A stretch of 64,000 nt of DNA, from contig OX465102.1 in NCBI GenBank assembly GCA_949987565.1, positions 10,174,212-10,238,211 on the forward strand, given 5' to 3'. The notes beneath the pieces were generated by a model. It was not told the origin of the DNA, ran no database searches, and worked only from the letters and a program-made list of their open reading frames with translations. Position numbers and translations under genes: made by a program. Source of the DNA: Luidia sarsii. Its lineage: Eukaryota > Echinodermata > Asteroidea > Paxillosida > Luidiidae. Shown here piece after piece: positions 35,249 to 46,027 of this stretch; within the stretch, counting starts at the first letter, position 1, and each line of letters opens with the position of its first letter.

Positions 35249-35586
35249 GACAATGACCATTGTCTGGAAAAACCACTTGCTGAAGAATTATAATTAATTG
35301 TATTTCTCCAAAACTCATGATTTTGTGGAGTGCATGTTTTTTACACACTACACAGCCGCGTACTGACCGTCTTGCAGTATTTTGATTAGAAACATTGCGG
35401 GATTAAAAAAATGACCAAATGCGACAGCTACAATTTCATTCGTGGGGACAAGGGGACGAAATACGAAGAGATGTTTGGTTTGGCCACAAAGAGTTATAAA
35501 TTCCACTTTTGCCAATGTTTTAATAATAAAATAATGAATCTCACCGGTGAAGGAGTTTACCTCGCGCTCTACTACACGGTTCCGTA

Positions 35587-36430
35587 CCAGACTGATCCTG
35601 GCCCTAAATTTGGGCCTGAATTTCGGCTGGCCGGCGCGTAAAGCGCTACGGTGTCCCATACCTGACACACAATATTTGAATTGTCGTTTTGCTAGTTTAA
35701 TAATAAGAATAAGAGCGAGATTGTATTGCAACATTGTGATAACATGATTCTATACACAATCAGCGTGAATACTTGTTTTTCTTTTTCCAAAAACATATAT
35801 TTTTCAGAAAAAATGAATATACAGGATTTTACTTCAAATAAAACGAATAAGGAATACTCCTCTGTTGGAAAAGTGAGTGTACCCTAAGCATTTCAATAAA
35901 ACCTATTAAAATGGATATCATCTGAAAGAGTACAAGATTCTAGTACAGAGGATGTAGGCGTTCCCGTTTTTATTGATGCAACCGATCATTCAGCCTAACT
36001 TAAGAGTATAAGATTTGTTAGGCTGAAAGAATGGTTGCACCAATGAACTCGGAAAGGCCTACATCCTCTGTAGAATATTTAACTCTTTCAAATGATATCC
36101 AATTTGATAGGTTTTAGTGGAATGCGTAGGGTACACTCACTTTTCCAACAGAGGAGTATTCCTTATTCGTTCTATTTTGAAGACAAATCCTGGATATTCA
36201 TTTTTTCTGGAAAATATAGGTTTCTGGAAAAAACAAAACAAGTATTCAAGCTGATGGTGTATAGAATTATGTTATCACAACGTTGCAGTACAATTTCTCT
36301 CTTATTTTTATTTTTTAACTATCAAAAACTCAATTCAAATATTGTGTGTCAATCATGGGACACCGTAGCGCTTTACGGGCAGGCAAGCCGAAATTCAGGC
36401 CCAAATTTAGGGCCAGGTTCAGTCTGGTTA
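35587..36430. mobile_element. About 844-bp fold-back element with long diverged arms
   Basis: CCAGACTGATCCTGGCCCTA at the left is the inverse of the right end TAGGGCCAGGTTCAGTCTGG. Homology of the arms can be followed inwards for about 400 bp (for example AGCGCTACGGTGTCCCA against TGGGACACCGTAGCGCT, and GGAATACTCCTCTGTTGGAA on the left against its inverse on the right). No target duplication was evident. Its right end abuts a fragment of the 1-kb TIR element. Confidence 0.8.
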
Positions 36431-36932
36431 CTTGATCAACCTTCTCTATGACTATTCTAATACTAGTAATACTAGTAATACTCAGTACTAATAATAGTAA
36501 GTCTGTGGTGTGGAGAAAGTGAGTGAGATCTCTTTTACTAGTGTGATACTTTCGTCCACATTGTTCAGTTTGAAGAAAAGTCCTTATATCGTCGAAAACC
36601 GGTTACTGGAGGATATAGTATTACTTTATTACTATTATCAGTATTACAAGTATAGTAATTAGTATTATTAGTATTACTAATACAAAGTATTATTACTATA
36701 TAGTAGTAAATAGTACTATTAGTATTACTATTAAACTAATTTTTACTCTTCGTATTACTACTAATTACTATTACTAGTATTAGTATTACTACATGTACTC
36801 AGTTCTAGATTTGTAATTGTAGTGCCAGCTCATGAGCTTCAGTTACTGAGACCTCTGTTAGTGTGATACTTTCGTCCACATTGTTCAGTTTGAAGAAAAG
36901 TCCTTATATCGTCGAAAACCGGTTACTGTCAG
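36431..36932. repeat. 1-kb TIR element end fragments within (TA)(C/G)TA-type microsatellite
   Basis: Two fragments of the same end (GTGATACTTTCGTCCACATT ... CGTCGAAAACCGGTTACT) lie at about 36540-36632 and 36854-36932. Between and before them are runs of TACTAG, TAATAC and TATTAC. Confidence 0.8.
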
Positions 36933-37234
36933 AGGATATTTGTATTTTCTCTCTATTTTATATTTATTTTACTTGTAATTTCACCACTTAGCCTTGTACA
37001 AAAGTACACACATGTCGAATAATATTATTAATAAGTAAGAAACAAAGTACTAACTAAGAAATAAGAAACAAAGTTCACGTGGTACACTATCAATCATTGT
37101 ATTTGTATATCAGACTATGGCACAGCAAATTTTTATATTTTTTTATTGATTTCATTTTTTATTTTATTTTTATTTATTGATTTATATATATTTTTTATTC
37201 TTTTTTTCCAACCATTTTTTTCCCGACCATTCAA

Positions 37235-37335
37235 CCATTAACTGCCGTACATCTCCAAGGATCACACCCCAGCTTTCATTCAGATATAAACAACCAATTG
37301 TTGTAAATCTGGCTACAGAAGTGTGCGGGGAGAAC
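37235..37335 (+). repeat. Copy of a dispersed conserved module
   Basis: CAACCATTAACTGCCGTACA, CTCCAAGGATCACACCCCAG and CTTTCATTCAGATATAAACA match, inverted, the module at 15700-15845. It lies just upstream of VMA21 coding exon 1. Confidence 0.5.
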
Positions 37336-37468
37336 ACCAAGTGGATGCAGAAACTATGATTCAATTTAAGTCAAAGCTGTGCGGTTACCTTTTAACGATT
37401 CGTTCTTGTCGTCGTTTTGTTTATTCCCCCATGAAATCTGCAGCTAATTGGCACAGAGGTCCTCCACC

Positions 37469-37562
37469 ATGTCGGCTTACAGGACTGTGTTCGTGTTCTC
37501 GGCCCTCATGCTGTTCTTCCCCGTCTTCATGTACTTCTTCTCGAGAGACATGATCTTCACCG
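37469..37562 (+). CDS. VMA21: VMA21 V-ATPase assembly factor, first coding exon
   Basis: ATG 37469 in a good context (CTCCACCATGT) opens 31 codons plus one base to donor CACCG|GTAGGT. They encode the first membrane helix (RTVFVFSALMLFFPVFMYFF) and SRDMIFT, matching the family pattern (recalled human: LLFFTALMITVPIGLYF ... YIFEG). A candidate acceptor GGCACAG lies 12 nt upstream (exon from 37457), so a 5' UTR or short N-terminal exon probably lies further left; the human protein has about 20 more N-terminal residues. VMA21 is an endoplasmic-reticulum chaperone for assembly of the V-ATPase V0 sector. The joined product is 82 residues. Confidence 0.85.
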
Positions 37563-38494
37563 GTAGGTCGGTGTGATGTGTGCGCCCATGCTGGCCAATT
37601 GGCTTGAGCATCCCAATGGAGTCACAGTGTAGAGCGGTTGCAGTGACACCGTGAACACAATCCCCCATGGATGGAGTGGTCTCCTGACAATGGGAAGAAT
37701 ACACACTGTTTGAAATATTGAGTTGCTGCCTCTACCAACTGCTTGATTCATTTCGAACAAGAGCTAATATGCATACAGTGTCACTGCAAGCATTATGGGA
37801 GCATTCTACATGCACTTGACTTCAGACAGGGGGAGGGGGGGACTCTCGAGTGAGCACATGATGAAGCCATGGTTTGCGTTCCTGATAATACAAAATTTCT
37901 ATTTTCTCAAAATGTCAGACAGCCAGACATCTCGATCCTAGCTTTCCCAAAGGAGAGCTAGGATCAAGAGTTAGATCCTAGCTCTCCCATCCAGAGCTCT
38001 CCCAAAAGGCTCTCTCTGCCTTTGAGACAGACAGCTGCTTTAATGGACACGTCAGGCCCTCCACAATGTTGCACTTTGGATCGTCCAAGTCGGAAAAGCA
38101 GTCGGTGGTAATTTTGTGTCACTTCTGACAAATTTTGCCACATTTAAGTTGTTATGGATTCAGTTATTGGGTCAAGGGGGTGGGAGGGGGAAGTGGACGG
38201 TCCCAAATAGTCAACTGTCGTTCCTGAATGGATGGTCTCAAAATTTAGTGGGCCTGACGTCTGGATCCTAGCAGGACACTCTGCCTTTGAGAAAGGTCCT
38301 GCTTGCCTACTCAATTTTTGAGATTTGCATTTTGGTAATTTTAGTCAGTAAGCAGTTTGCAACATCTGAATGGATGGTGACAGCATCAATCAAAATGCAG
38401 TTTACCAAGTGACATGTAACTGTCAAGCTTTGACCTTTAACCCAGTTGACGCATGACCTTGACCTCTCTTGACCTTTGACCCCTCTCTCCTCAG

Positions 38495-38649
38495 GCATCT
38501 TTGGCATGGAGAACACCAATAGCGTCTTCTACTCGGCCATGACGGCCGTGGTGACTGTGCACGTGGTGCTGGCCATGTTCCTGTGGGTGGCCTTCACCGA
38601 GAAGGGGCCGGCCGCAGAGCCCACCCCTCCGGGCCTGAAGAAAGACTGA
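38495..38649 (+). CDS. VMA21: VMA21, last exon
   Basis: Acceptor CCCCTCTCTCCTCAG; phase 1; stop TGA at 38647-38649; residues 32-82. It encodes GIFGMENTNSVFYSAM (recalled human: GALGMSNRDSYFYAAI) and the second membrane helix (VVTVHVVLAMFLWVAF). The protein ends LKKD; lysine at -3 is kept as in the human KQD ending and the yeast di-lysine endoplasmic-reticulum retrieval signal. The short, Pro-rich linker (AAEPTPPG) between helix and tail is not typical. No polyadenylation signal was identified with confidence. Confidence 0.9.
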
Positions 38650-39324
38650 CAAGCTCGGGAAGGAACGGAGCCAGCAACCCACCCTCCCCCCCAGCACACC
38701 CACCCTCACGATGGCAGAACAGCTCAACTCAGTCCGCCCTGCCCTGAGGGAATGGAGTTGATGGTTCGGTGCACGCTATTGAATGTCAGAGGGACTGTGT
38801 GTATGACAACCCATGCCCTCTTTAGAAAAAACAACAACAACACACCTTTCAATGCTGTGCCACTGATTCATTCAAAGTTGGAAAGAGTGTTATTCTCAAC
38901 TGCTTTCTTCCAACAACACCATTTTGTTTTGAGTTAAACTGTTCTGCTATGGAAGGGACACAGAGCCCCAGTGAGTGCGCCTGTCTTGGCAGAGGACCAA
39001 CTGGATACCAGAGATATCATTAGTCTCTGGTTTTCCCTTCATATGCATGTATATTATATGCACATGTACTTGGAGTGACAGTACAAGCAGCGCAGGATAG
39101 TGCACACATATACACACACTCCATGACAGAGTTATGACTGCTACCAGGAGCATTTGATTTGATTGGCCCATTTGATGGACTCACTTTGAATTGAGGATGG
39201 CATAACCGATTCCCATCAGTTATATGCTGTGCTATAGGAGAGTACTATACCGTGTATTATGATTGAAAGTAAGTGCAATGGCATTGGTAATTATGGCAAG
39301 ACTTGAAATGTGCTCAGAGCCAGG
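38650..39324 (+). other. Probable VMA21 3' UTR and downstream sequence
   Basis: No coding exon recognised. The ORFs here have no family resemblance. Transcript end not determined. Confidence 0.4.
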
Positions 39325-39789
39325 GTCTGGTACAGGCCTGACTAGTCCTGGACTATTTTGCTCTCTCCGTCTGACTTTTAAATGTCAGCATACGTAGGCT
39401 TGGTTGAGTTAGGGCGAATAAGCCTTACCTCGCTATGCCTACCATGACTGAGGCTCAAACCTGGTACAGTAGACGTCCATTTTGAAATGCCTGACCTGTG
39501 TCTAGCCTAATCTGATAATTGGGTGAGGCCTTAGCTTGGCCGGGCCTAAGTTCTGAGTCTGGTACAGGCCTGACTAGTCCTGGACTATTTTGCTCTCTCC
39601 GTCTGACTTTTAAATGTCAGCATACGTAGGCTTGGTTGAGTTAGGGCGAATAAGCCTTACCTCGCTATGCCTACCATGACTGAGGCTCAAACCTGGTACA
39701 GTAGACGTCCATTTTGAAATGCCTGACCTGTGTCTAGCCTAATCTGATAATTGGGTGAGGCCTTAGCTTGGCCGGGCCTAAGTTCTGAG
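39325..39789 (+). repeat. Perfect tandem duplication, 232-bp unit, two copies
   Basis: Copy 1 starts at 39325 and copy 2 at 39557, both with GTCTGGTACAGGCCTGACTA and both ending TAAGTTCTGAG. I saw no difference between the copies, so this is either very recent or an assembly artefact. Confidence 0.95.
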
Positions 39790-42700
39790 TAGGGCCTCAT
39801 CAGCAAGGTCTGGCATTGAGATAGAATTGTGCGAAAGTTCGTGTCTGGTCCAAATTGAAACATAGTACCAGAGCCGGGCCTTGATTGGACAACTGAAATG
39901 TAGTGTGGGAACGCTAACTTACATGTAATTGGGCGCTGAAGGGAGGCTTTGGCTTGGTTTAAGTTTTAAGATAAGCCCTTGCCTAGGTTCTAAGTTAAAT
40001 CTCAGTCAGGCCTAACAGTTGGCAGGCATAGCCTCATTTACGCTATGGATTTGATTTGCGTTAATTGTGGTAGGCATAAGACTTGCAATACAAGTCAAGC
40101 CCGGCAAAGGCCTGGAGTAAGGACGAGCCTGTTGACTTTCTTGCTTTTATCCAGTTTCTGTTTGACCCTCTGCAGTCAATGAGTGACGCACAGAAACCAT
40201 AATGGCCTATCACAACTTATGAGGGTTTAATCCATTGTAAGTTGAGTGACGATGCATCGTACTCGTAGGGCTTTATGAAATCCACCCCTGATCTCCCATT
40301 TCACGAACCCAAACAATCTTGCCCTTTGAGCTCATATACATGTCTAAAACTTTGGTTTCATTGTGCATAATTTGCATCCAAGTGTTGATTTAACTCTTCA
40401 GATACCAAAACACAGTAGACCTTCTTAACCACTTTGTGCCAGGACCTCCGAATCTGGGCACCACTATTGTCCAAGTTTTAAACAAATAATCTTTTCAGTG
40501 CAATTCAGCCTTGAACAAATCAATACGAAAATGTATAAAGATCCGTTGCCACTTATTTACTGTGGATGATCTAGGGATAGCATGTTGCCAAGGGAGACAG
40601 TGTGATGGCATGTCACACAGCCTAACGGTCTTCAGACAGACAGTGGAATTACACCCACTATCTTCACTGCGATCTGTACGCTTAGTTGAGGCCGAACACC
40701 TCAAAGATTTGACTGCCTTGGAGGCTGTAAGTACGGGGGCTTCTAGTACTAGGAGTAGGACACACACTGTACACATGCCGCATGCAGTCGCGCTACTCTC
40801 AACTGACGATGCACAATGGCCCTTTATTGGACAGATACTGTACTCCCTTGAGAAAAGCCACTCTGTCCAAATTGTGCCAGGTTTAACTCTCATGTACACA
40901 TAAGTATACTCTTATTGATTTAACACATATGTACTGTTTTGTTCCCAATTGTTTCAACGAATTTTGAAAATGATGCATTGTTGAAAAATCCCTGTATGGC
41001 AGTAATGAGCACTGGAAATGGGCCCAGCGTGAAGTGGTTAAGTCGAAACTTCATTGTAACATTCCTTTGTTTTAACATTTAAACAATATAAATATCATGT
41101 TTGTAATTTCTAAATAAAATTTGTTGAAGATCTAGAAACAGTCTAAGAATCCATTATTTTTCTAAATTTATATATATATTTTATTTCAATTGGCATTTTA
41201 AAAATATACATAACATGTACTTAACTAATTCTAAGCATTTTTTTCATTTCGTAGTTTTAGTTTTATTACTCATTTTGTCCTCAAAGAGGACTGGCTCTTA
41301 CTGATCAACACTGACCACAACTGGTAATGCTACAATGGTCCCAAGTCCCATCCTAGCAATGCTATGCAGTCAAACAACTGAGATATTCCTCTAACAATAC
41401 ATGTACAGCGTCACGGAGCAGAGAGACCTCAATGGAAACAGTCATTAATTTAGACACGTTCATGTACAAATGTATACAACTGAACTCGACAATGTCCATG
41501 TATGATCCAGTATGTGAAAATAAGTCAGATGTCTCACATAGCATTTTCATGTAATGGACGGTTCAATTCGGAGGGGACCCATATTTTCATACTAATCTTT
41601 CAGGTTACTCGAGTTTTGTGTGAATATACAAATAACCCAAAACAAACAAAGAAAACCATTAAATGAGATTTTGTTAAGCTTACAGTTACAGTGCAAGTTT
41701 CAAATGGGAATAACTTAGCAACGCAATACACCCCAGGGCCCGGTCCTAACATTAGACTCTTACTCTTTCCTGCTAAGCACATCACTCACATCTTCAAAAT
41801 GTCAAAATGCGACTCGTTTTCACAGAGTGGGTCACATAATTATTCACAGCAGCTCATGTTGCCAAACTGCACATGGTAAGCCCTGGACACTGCACCTTTG
41901 CATACAAAAGGCAACAGCTACCGGTACACAACATCAGATAAGATTTGAAGGTTTGCATGGTGGAAATACTAGGTGGAAGGTTTGTGTTTACACCATGTAA
42001 AACTTCTCTTTCGAAAAGAGAGTGTGGCTCTGACAAGAGCCGGTAACTCGTCAGGCCTATAAACACCAATGATAGTTGGAATCACGGTAGCAGTCTCCTG
42101 ATGATGGGCATAGTACACACTACCCAAAACGTTGAGTTACCGGCTCTTTTCAGAGCCACACTCCTCGAAAGAGAAGTGCTACATGGGGTTACCGCAAATC
42201 TTCCACCTACATGTACACAACATCATTACATAGAGTTGCATGATCAGAGAGTTGTACGAACAAGCAAGAGCTCTACCATATTTGTGGGGCCGATGAGCAA
42301 GTTCATGTTCTTGATTCATCAAGAAAGAATGTTCATGCTTAGCAAGGTTTCTATCCTTAAGCAGCTCTGTAAAATTGAGCGCAGGACATACCACCAAGTC
42401 TGGGTCAAGCCTCTTTAAGTCAGACTTAGGGTCTAACTCAACCGCAGGCTGATCCAGGTTTTTATTCCATGCTTTGCTCACCTTGGCAGTTGGTCCTTGA
42501 CTCGAGGTCGGAGTTTGCCAAGCATCACTTAATGCATGCTAGGCTTGGGTTGTTGGCACAGCTGAAAAAAGGTGGTCTCTACAGTATGGCTCCGGGCAGA
42601 GATCCAGGGCCAAACGCACGCAAACTGCGGGACTACCACGCTAGGTCCAAGCTGTACACGGCCCGCAGACTGCGCTGCTGCCATTTAATGGGGCTGCATT

Positions 42701-43735
42701 TCGCAAAATGCACCATACTATTTCTGAAGTTCAGATTTTGATTTCTAAGTCGGCGACCAACGATTTGGTCAAGGCTAGGCAAGCCCGTGCTCGGACCAGC
42801 TTGCTGTACCTGTTTGTCTTGACCAGCTAACGGTACTCGCTCCTCTCATGAGCCGATTTTTTTATTGCACACTTTGTGGTCATTTACAAGAAGTCCAAAG
42901 CTTTGGTTTTGTTGTGCATAGCATACAGATTGATTTGACTCATTGGATGCAAACAACAACATTCATTTACTTTAGAACTAAAAAGTATGACTGGCATCAT
43001 GTTTTTTAACTAATTAATCAAACCATTTCATAATTCTTAAAATCATTTAAGGGTCTGTTATTTCTAAGTTTAATTTGTTTTTCTTTACCTTAATCGCATT
43101 CAGTGTAAAAAATATTCTTCATTAATTTACTGACTGGGGATATGTGTTGGTTTTTGTCTGCACACACCACAAAATATCCACAGCAAATCATAGTGTGTAG
43201 ACTATGTTGTCTATTTATGTACATGTATGAACCTATTAGTGTTGGGGCAAATCCAGCGTTTTTGGAATTTCATTCCTGAGAAAGTGAGCCAGCCATCGTT
43301 GCCTTGGTACGGAGGCTGGAACCTTTACAAAGATCAAACATAGAGCTTCAACTAAGCCAGGAGTCAATTTCATAGAGCTGCTTAAGTGCCAAAGTTTGCT
43401 TAAGCACAAAATGTGACGATTCATAGCATCACCTTGCCAACTTAAACTTCCCCCTTGTTTCATGCTAAGTCAAGAACAGTGGAATACAAGTTTGTTCAAT
43501 GTACAATGTTCTTTGTAATCCTGTTTACACGGTGAAGGCTTTTCATGCTTTTCACACTTAAGCAGCTTTATGAAATTGGGCCCCCGTCTAAGCAGAGTTA
43601 CATGTAGTTAGGATTTGAGCCTTGTCTTTCCTAGAGCCTAAAGGGTTAACCCACGTCAGTTACAAATGCCGGCTCAACCAGGATTTAAATTCAGGCTGAA
43701 CTCAACTTGCCTGACCCCAAGCTGAGCTAGGCTCT
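39790..43735. other. Intergenic stretch with scattered repeats
   Basis: No recognised exon. 41935-42200 contains two inverted, diverged copies of a repeat (GATTTGAAGGTTTGCATGGT, CGAAAAGAGAGTGTGGCTCT and the inverse CAGAGCCACACTCCTCGAAA); a related copy is at 45303-45460. 43364-43585 is a copy of the AATTTCATAGAGCCGCTT MITE. The 130-134-residue frames at 40495-40903 overlap on both strands and match nothing I know. Confidence 0.5.
43364..43585. mobile_element. MITE, AATTTCATAGAGCCGCTT family
   Basis: Left CAATTTCATAGAGCTGCTTA and right TTAAGCAGCTTTATGAAATT are inverted ends, with an internal AAGCACAAAATGTGACGATT. Related full copies lie at 48597-49094. Confidence 0.7.
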
Positions 43736-43741
43736 TTTATT
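43736..43741 (-). terminator. AMDHD2 polyadenylation signal
   Basis: AATAAA on the minus strand (TTTATT on the plus strand), 31 bases past the AMDHD2 stop codon. It is the nearest canonical signal. Confidence 0.6.
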
Positions 43742-43772
43742 GGTTCCATTAAGTCCTGAGTGAAGGCCTCTG

Positions 43773-44016
43773 TCAGTCAGTCAACTCCTCCCGGCCACGG
43801 TGCCAGGCCAGCTGGCCGGCCACGTAGGTGCGGAGGACGGTCAGGCCGTCGTCCAGCAGGACAAAGTCGGCCTCGGCGCCGTAGTCCAGCGTGCCCTTGC
43901 GTCCCTCCATGCCGAGCAGCTGGGCTGGGTGCAGGGTGGCTGCCTCCAAGGCCTCCACCACGCTGCAGCCTGTGGCCTGGTGGAAGTGTCGGATGCAGCT
44001 GTCCATGGTGGCTATG
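43773..44016 (-). CDS. AMDHD2: AMDHD2, exon 8 (C-terminus)
   Basis: Acceptor GTACCAATAG; phase 2 in; stop at 43775-43773; residues 331-411. It encodes [49 protein letters not shown] and TYVAGQLAW. This is close to the recalled human end (CVRHFLQATGCS ... [10 protein letters not shown] ... GADADFVVLDD). It completes the TIM-barrel and the small beta-sandwich of the amidohydrolase fold. Confidence 0.94.
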
Positions 44017-44084
44017 CTATTGGTACAGAAAAACAAAACAAAAAACCCAATGCTTAACACTAATGCTTTGCACCTTCAACATAG

Positions 44085-44445
44085 AGTACTGTATACCACA
44101 ATTTACCATAGTGCTCCCAGGGGTGCATGCTCACATACCACAGAAGACCACAGAAACAACACCGCGGTACATTGTGGTATGGGCCTTATTCTACCAGGCA
44201 CAGCAGCCGGACAACCTACAGTACATATACATGTACCACAAAATACCACACATCATTTTGTGGTACACTGTGGTATGTGGGCCTTATACTACCACACTGC
44301 CATGACTGCATTAGTGGGTGCAGGGCCATATACCACAGAATACCACTTGTAAGCATTGTGTGTTTGTTTGTGTGTGTAGAGGACTGTATACCACAACATA
44401 CATGTAGTAGAGGAAAAACCATGTGTGGTAAATTGTGGTATACAT
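44085..44445. promoter_or_regulatory. Cluster of TACCACA / TGTGGTA motifs in AMDHD2 intron 7
   Basis: About eleven copies of the heptamer TACCACA or its inverse lie within roughly 360 bp, several in inverted pairs (for example ACCACAAAATACCACA and TTGTGGTACACTGTGGTA). ACCACA/TGTGGT is the core recognised by RUNX factors. Whether this is an enhancer or a decayed satellite cannot be decided from sequence. Confidence 0.35.
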
Positions 44446-44756
44446 GTCAGTTAGAATCTCTACAATAAATATCGCAGTCAAGCTCATTTTCTGCTGTCAT
44501 CTAGGGATCTGAAGCATACAAACATATTGGTACAAGTGGAGTCCCAAATTGGTCATCTATTCTACCTTTAAAAATATCCTTACAAAAATGAGGGTGCTAT
44601 TTGCAAGATGGGACAACTGTGCGGCTACAAATTGCTTTGTGGTTGGTTGAAATAATTTTTTTGAATAGGGCCAACCTGCACTGAATTACAATTATAGATA
44701 TAGCAATGTCATCATGGGCTGGGGGCACCAGCGCGCGCACGTACGTACTCACGTAC

Positions 44757-44886
44757 CTTCCAGAGAGCGTGTCAGTTCCGGCCACGAAGGCGCGATTGTC
44801 TGCCACATGGACGCTGACACTGCCCAGTTGGTGAATGCCGCTGGGCAGGCCCATGGCCGCTATGGCATCCGTCACCAGCACAATAC
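44757..44886 (-). CDS. AMDHD2: AMDHD2, exon 7
   Basis: Acceptor CCACGTGGGTAG, donor TGGAAG|GTACGT, 130 nt, phase 1 in and phase 2 out, residues 288-330. It contains GIVLVTDAIAAMGLPSG with the catalytic aspartate of the LVTDA box (residue 294), and AFVAGTDTLSG. The recalled human block is LVLVTDAIPALGL ... AYVAGTKTLSG. The aspartate acts as general acid/base in NagA-type deacetylases. Confidence 0.93.
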
Positions 44887-44911
44887 CTACCCACGTGGGT
44901 TGGAAAAAAAT

Positions 44912-45095
44912 AAGCACAAAAAGCCACGATTCATAAGATCACCATGCAAACCCAAACCTCACTTTTGGTTCATGCTAAGCAAAGAAAAAGTAGAGTACAA
45001 TTCAAACCGAACTGACATCGGATCACAATGCAGTTTGTAATTCTGCTTGCACAAGGAAGACTTGCACGCTTAAGTGGCTCTATGAAATTGGGCTC
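44912..45095. mobile_element. Truncated MITE, AATTTCATAGAGCCGCTT family
   Basis: It ends GCTTAAGTGGCTCTATGAAATTGGGC; the left end is missing. Inner words (AGCACAAAAAGCCACGATTC, CATGCTAAGCAAAG) match the family. The element lies within about 30 bp of the exon 7 acceptor. Confidence 0.6.
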
Positions 45096-45582
45096 AGGTC
45101 TTACATGATCAGCGCTGTGATCATCCTCCCCCTCTTCCCGGCTGCAGGTTGATTTGGTTAACCATGGGATAATGTAGACTCAGATCTCTGTGACATCCAG
45201 ACTCATCGCCAATGACTGTCATGTGACAGGTCTGCCCTGCCAACTTGCCCATTCTTCTTAGATAAATCTCGATGAACTACTTTTGCCAACTTATCGTGCC
45301 TAGATAAAATTTGAAGATTTGCATGGTGGAAATACCAAGAAGGCGGTTTGCAGTGACACCATGTACATCATCTCTTAAAAGAAGGAGCATGGCTCTGAAA
45401 AGAGTCGATAACTTGACATTTTTGGTAGTGCGTACTCTGTCCGTCATCAGGAAACTTATCGTGCCTTGCCTTAATGCCTTGTTCTCATTCTGGGCCATCA
45501 TCTTATTGCCATTTTTTTAATCCTTCGGAGGACTCTGCACGTCTGATTCGCCCGGAATGAGGGCAGAAGGTGTCCGACTCAC

Positions 45583-45727
45583 CTTTGGGGTGGGCTCTGT
45601 AGGCGATCCTGAGGGCGGCCGGATTGGTGTGAATGCCGTCGGCTATCATGCCGTAAAAGACCCTCTGACCGGCCGGGATGCGCTCACTGGTCAGCAGGCC
45701 CACCACGCCCGGGTCACGGTGGTGAAA
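45583..45727 (-). CDS. AMDHD2: AMDHD2, exon 6
   Basis: Acceptor TTCTGTCGCAG, donor CAAAG|GTGAGT, 145 nt, phase 0 in and phase 1 out, residues 240-287. It encodes [40 protein letters not shown] and HPK; the recalled human sequence has FHHRDPGIVGLLTSDRLPAG and [19 protein letters not shown]. The histidine of the DGIHT block helps bind substrate in NagA-type enzymes. A partial upstream duplicate of this exon is described separately. Confidence 0.95.
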
Positions 45728-45859
45728 CTGCGACAGAAAGAAGCCAGAGAGCGGTCGTATTCTATGTCGGAACTGAGCATAGGAGAGTGCGGTCCCGCAT
45801 ACTGTTCATCACTGTCACCACCATCACATCACCACAATCCATGTTTCTCCTCACCATTG

Positions 45860-45934
45860 TCACTGACCATCAAGGATGCGCGCACTAGTCAGCAGGGTCA
45901 GCAGGCCCACCATGCCCGGGTCACGGTGGTGAAA
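45860..45934 (-). pseudogene. Partial duplicate of AMDHD2 exon 6 (pseudo-exon)
   Basis: Bases 45873-45934 repeat the 5' half of exon 6 together with its acceptor (CCTTTTTGTCTCAG). They encode FHHRDPGMVGLLTLLTSARI in the same frame, with a 9-bp in-frame internal duplication. The frame then meets TGA at 45862-45860. The flanking intron up to about 46020 is also duplicated (compare 45727-45830). It lies between exons 5 and 6. Inclusion would truncate the enzyme. Confidence 0.85.
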
Positions 45935-46027
45935 CTGAGACAAAAAGGAGCCAGCAATTTGTTGTGTTCTTTTAAGGAAAGTGGGACTGTATATTGTTTA
46001 TCAGTCATCATCATCATTATCACAAAC

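Noticed and set aside
40495..40903. 130-134-codon frames on both strands
   Set aside because: They overlap in antisense, resemble nothing I know, and lack clear exon boundaries.
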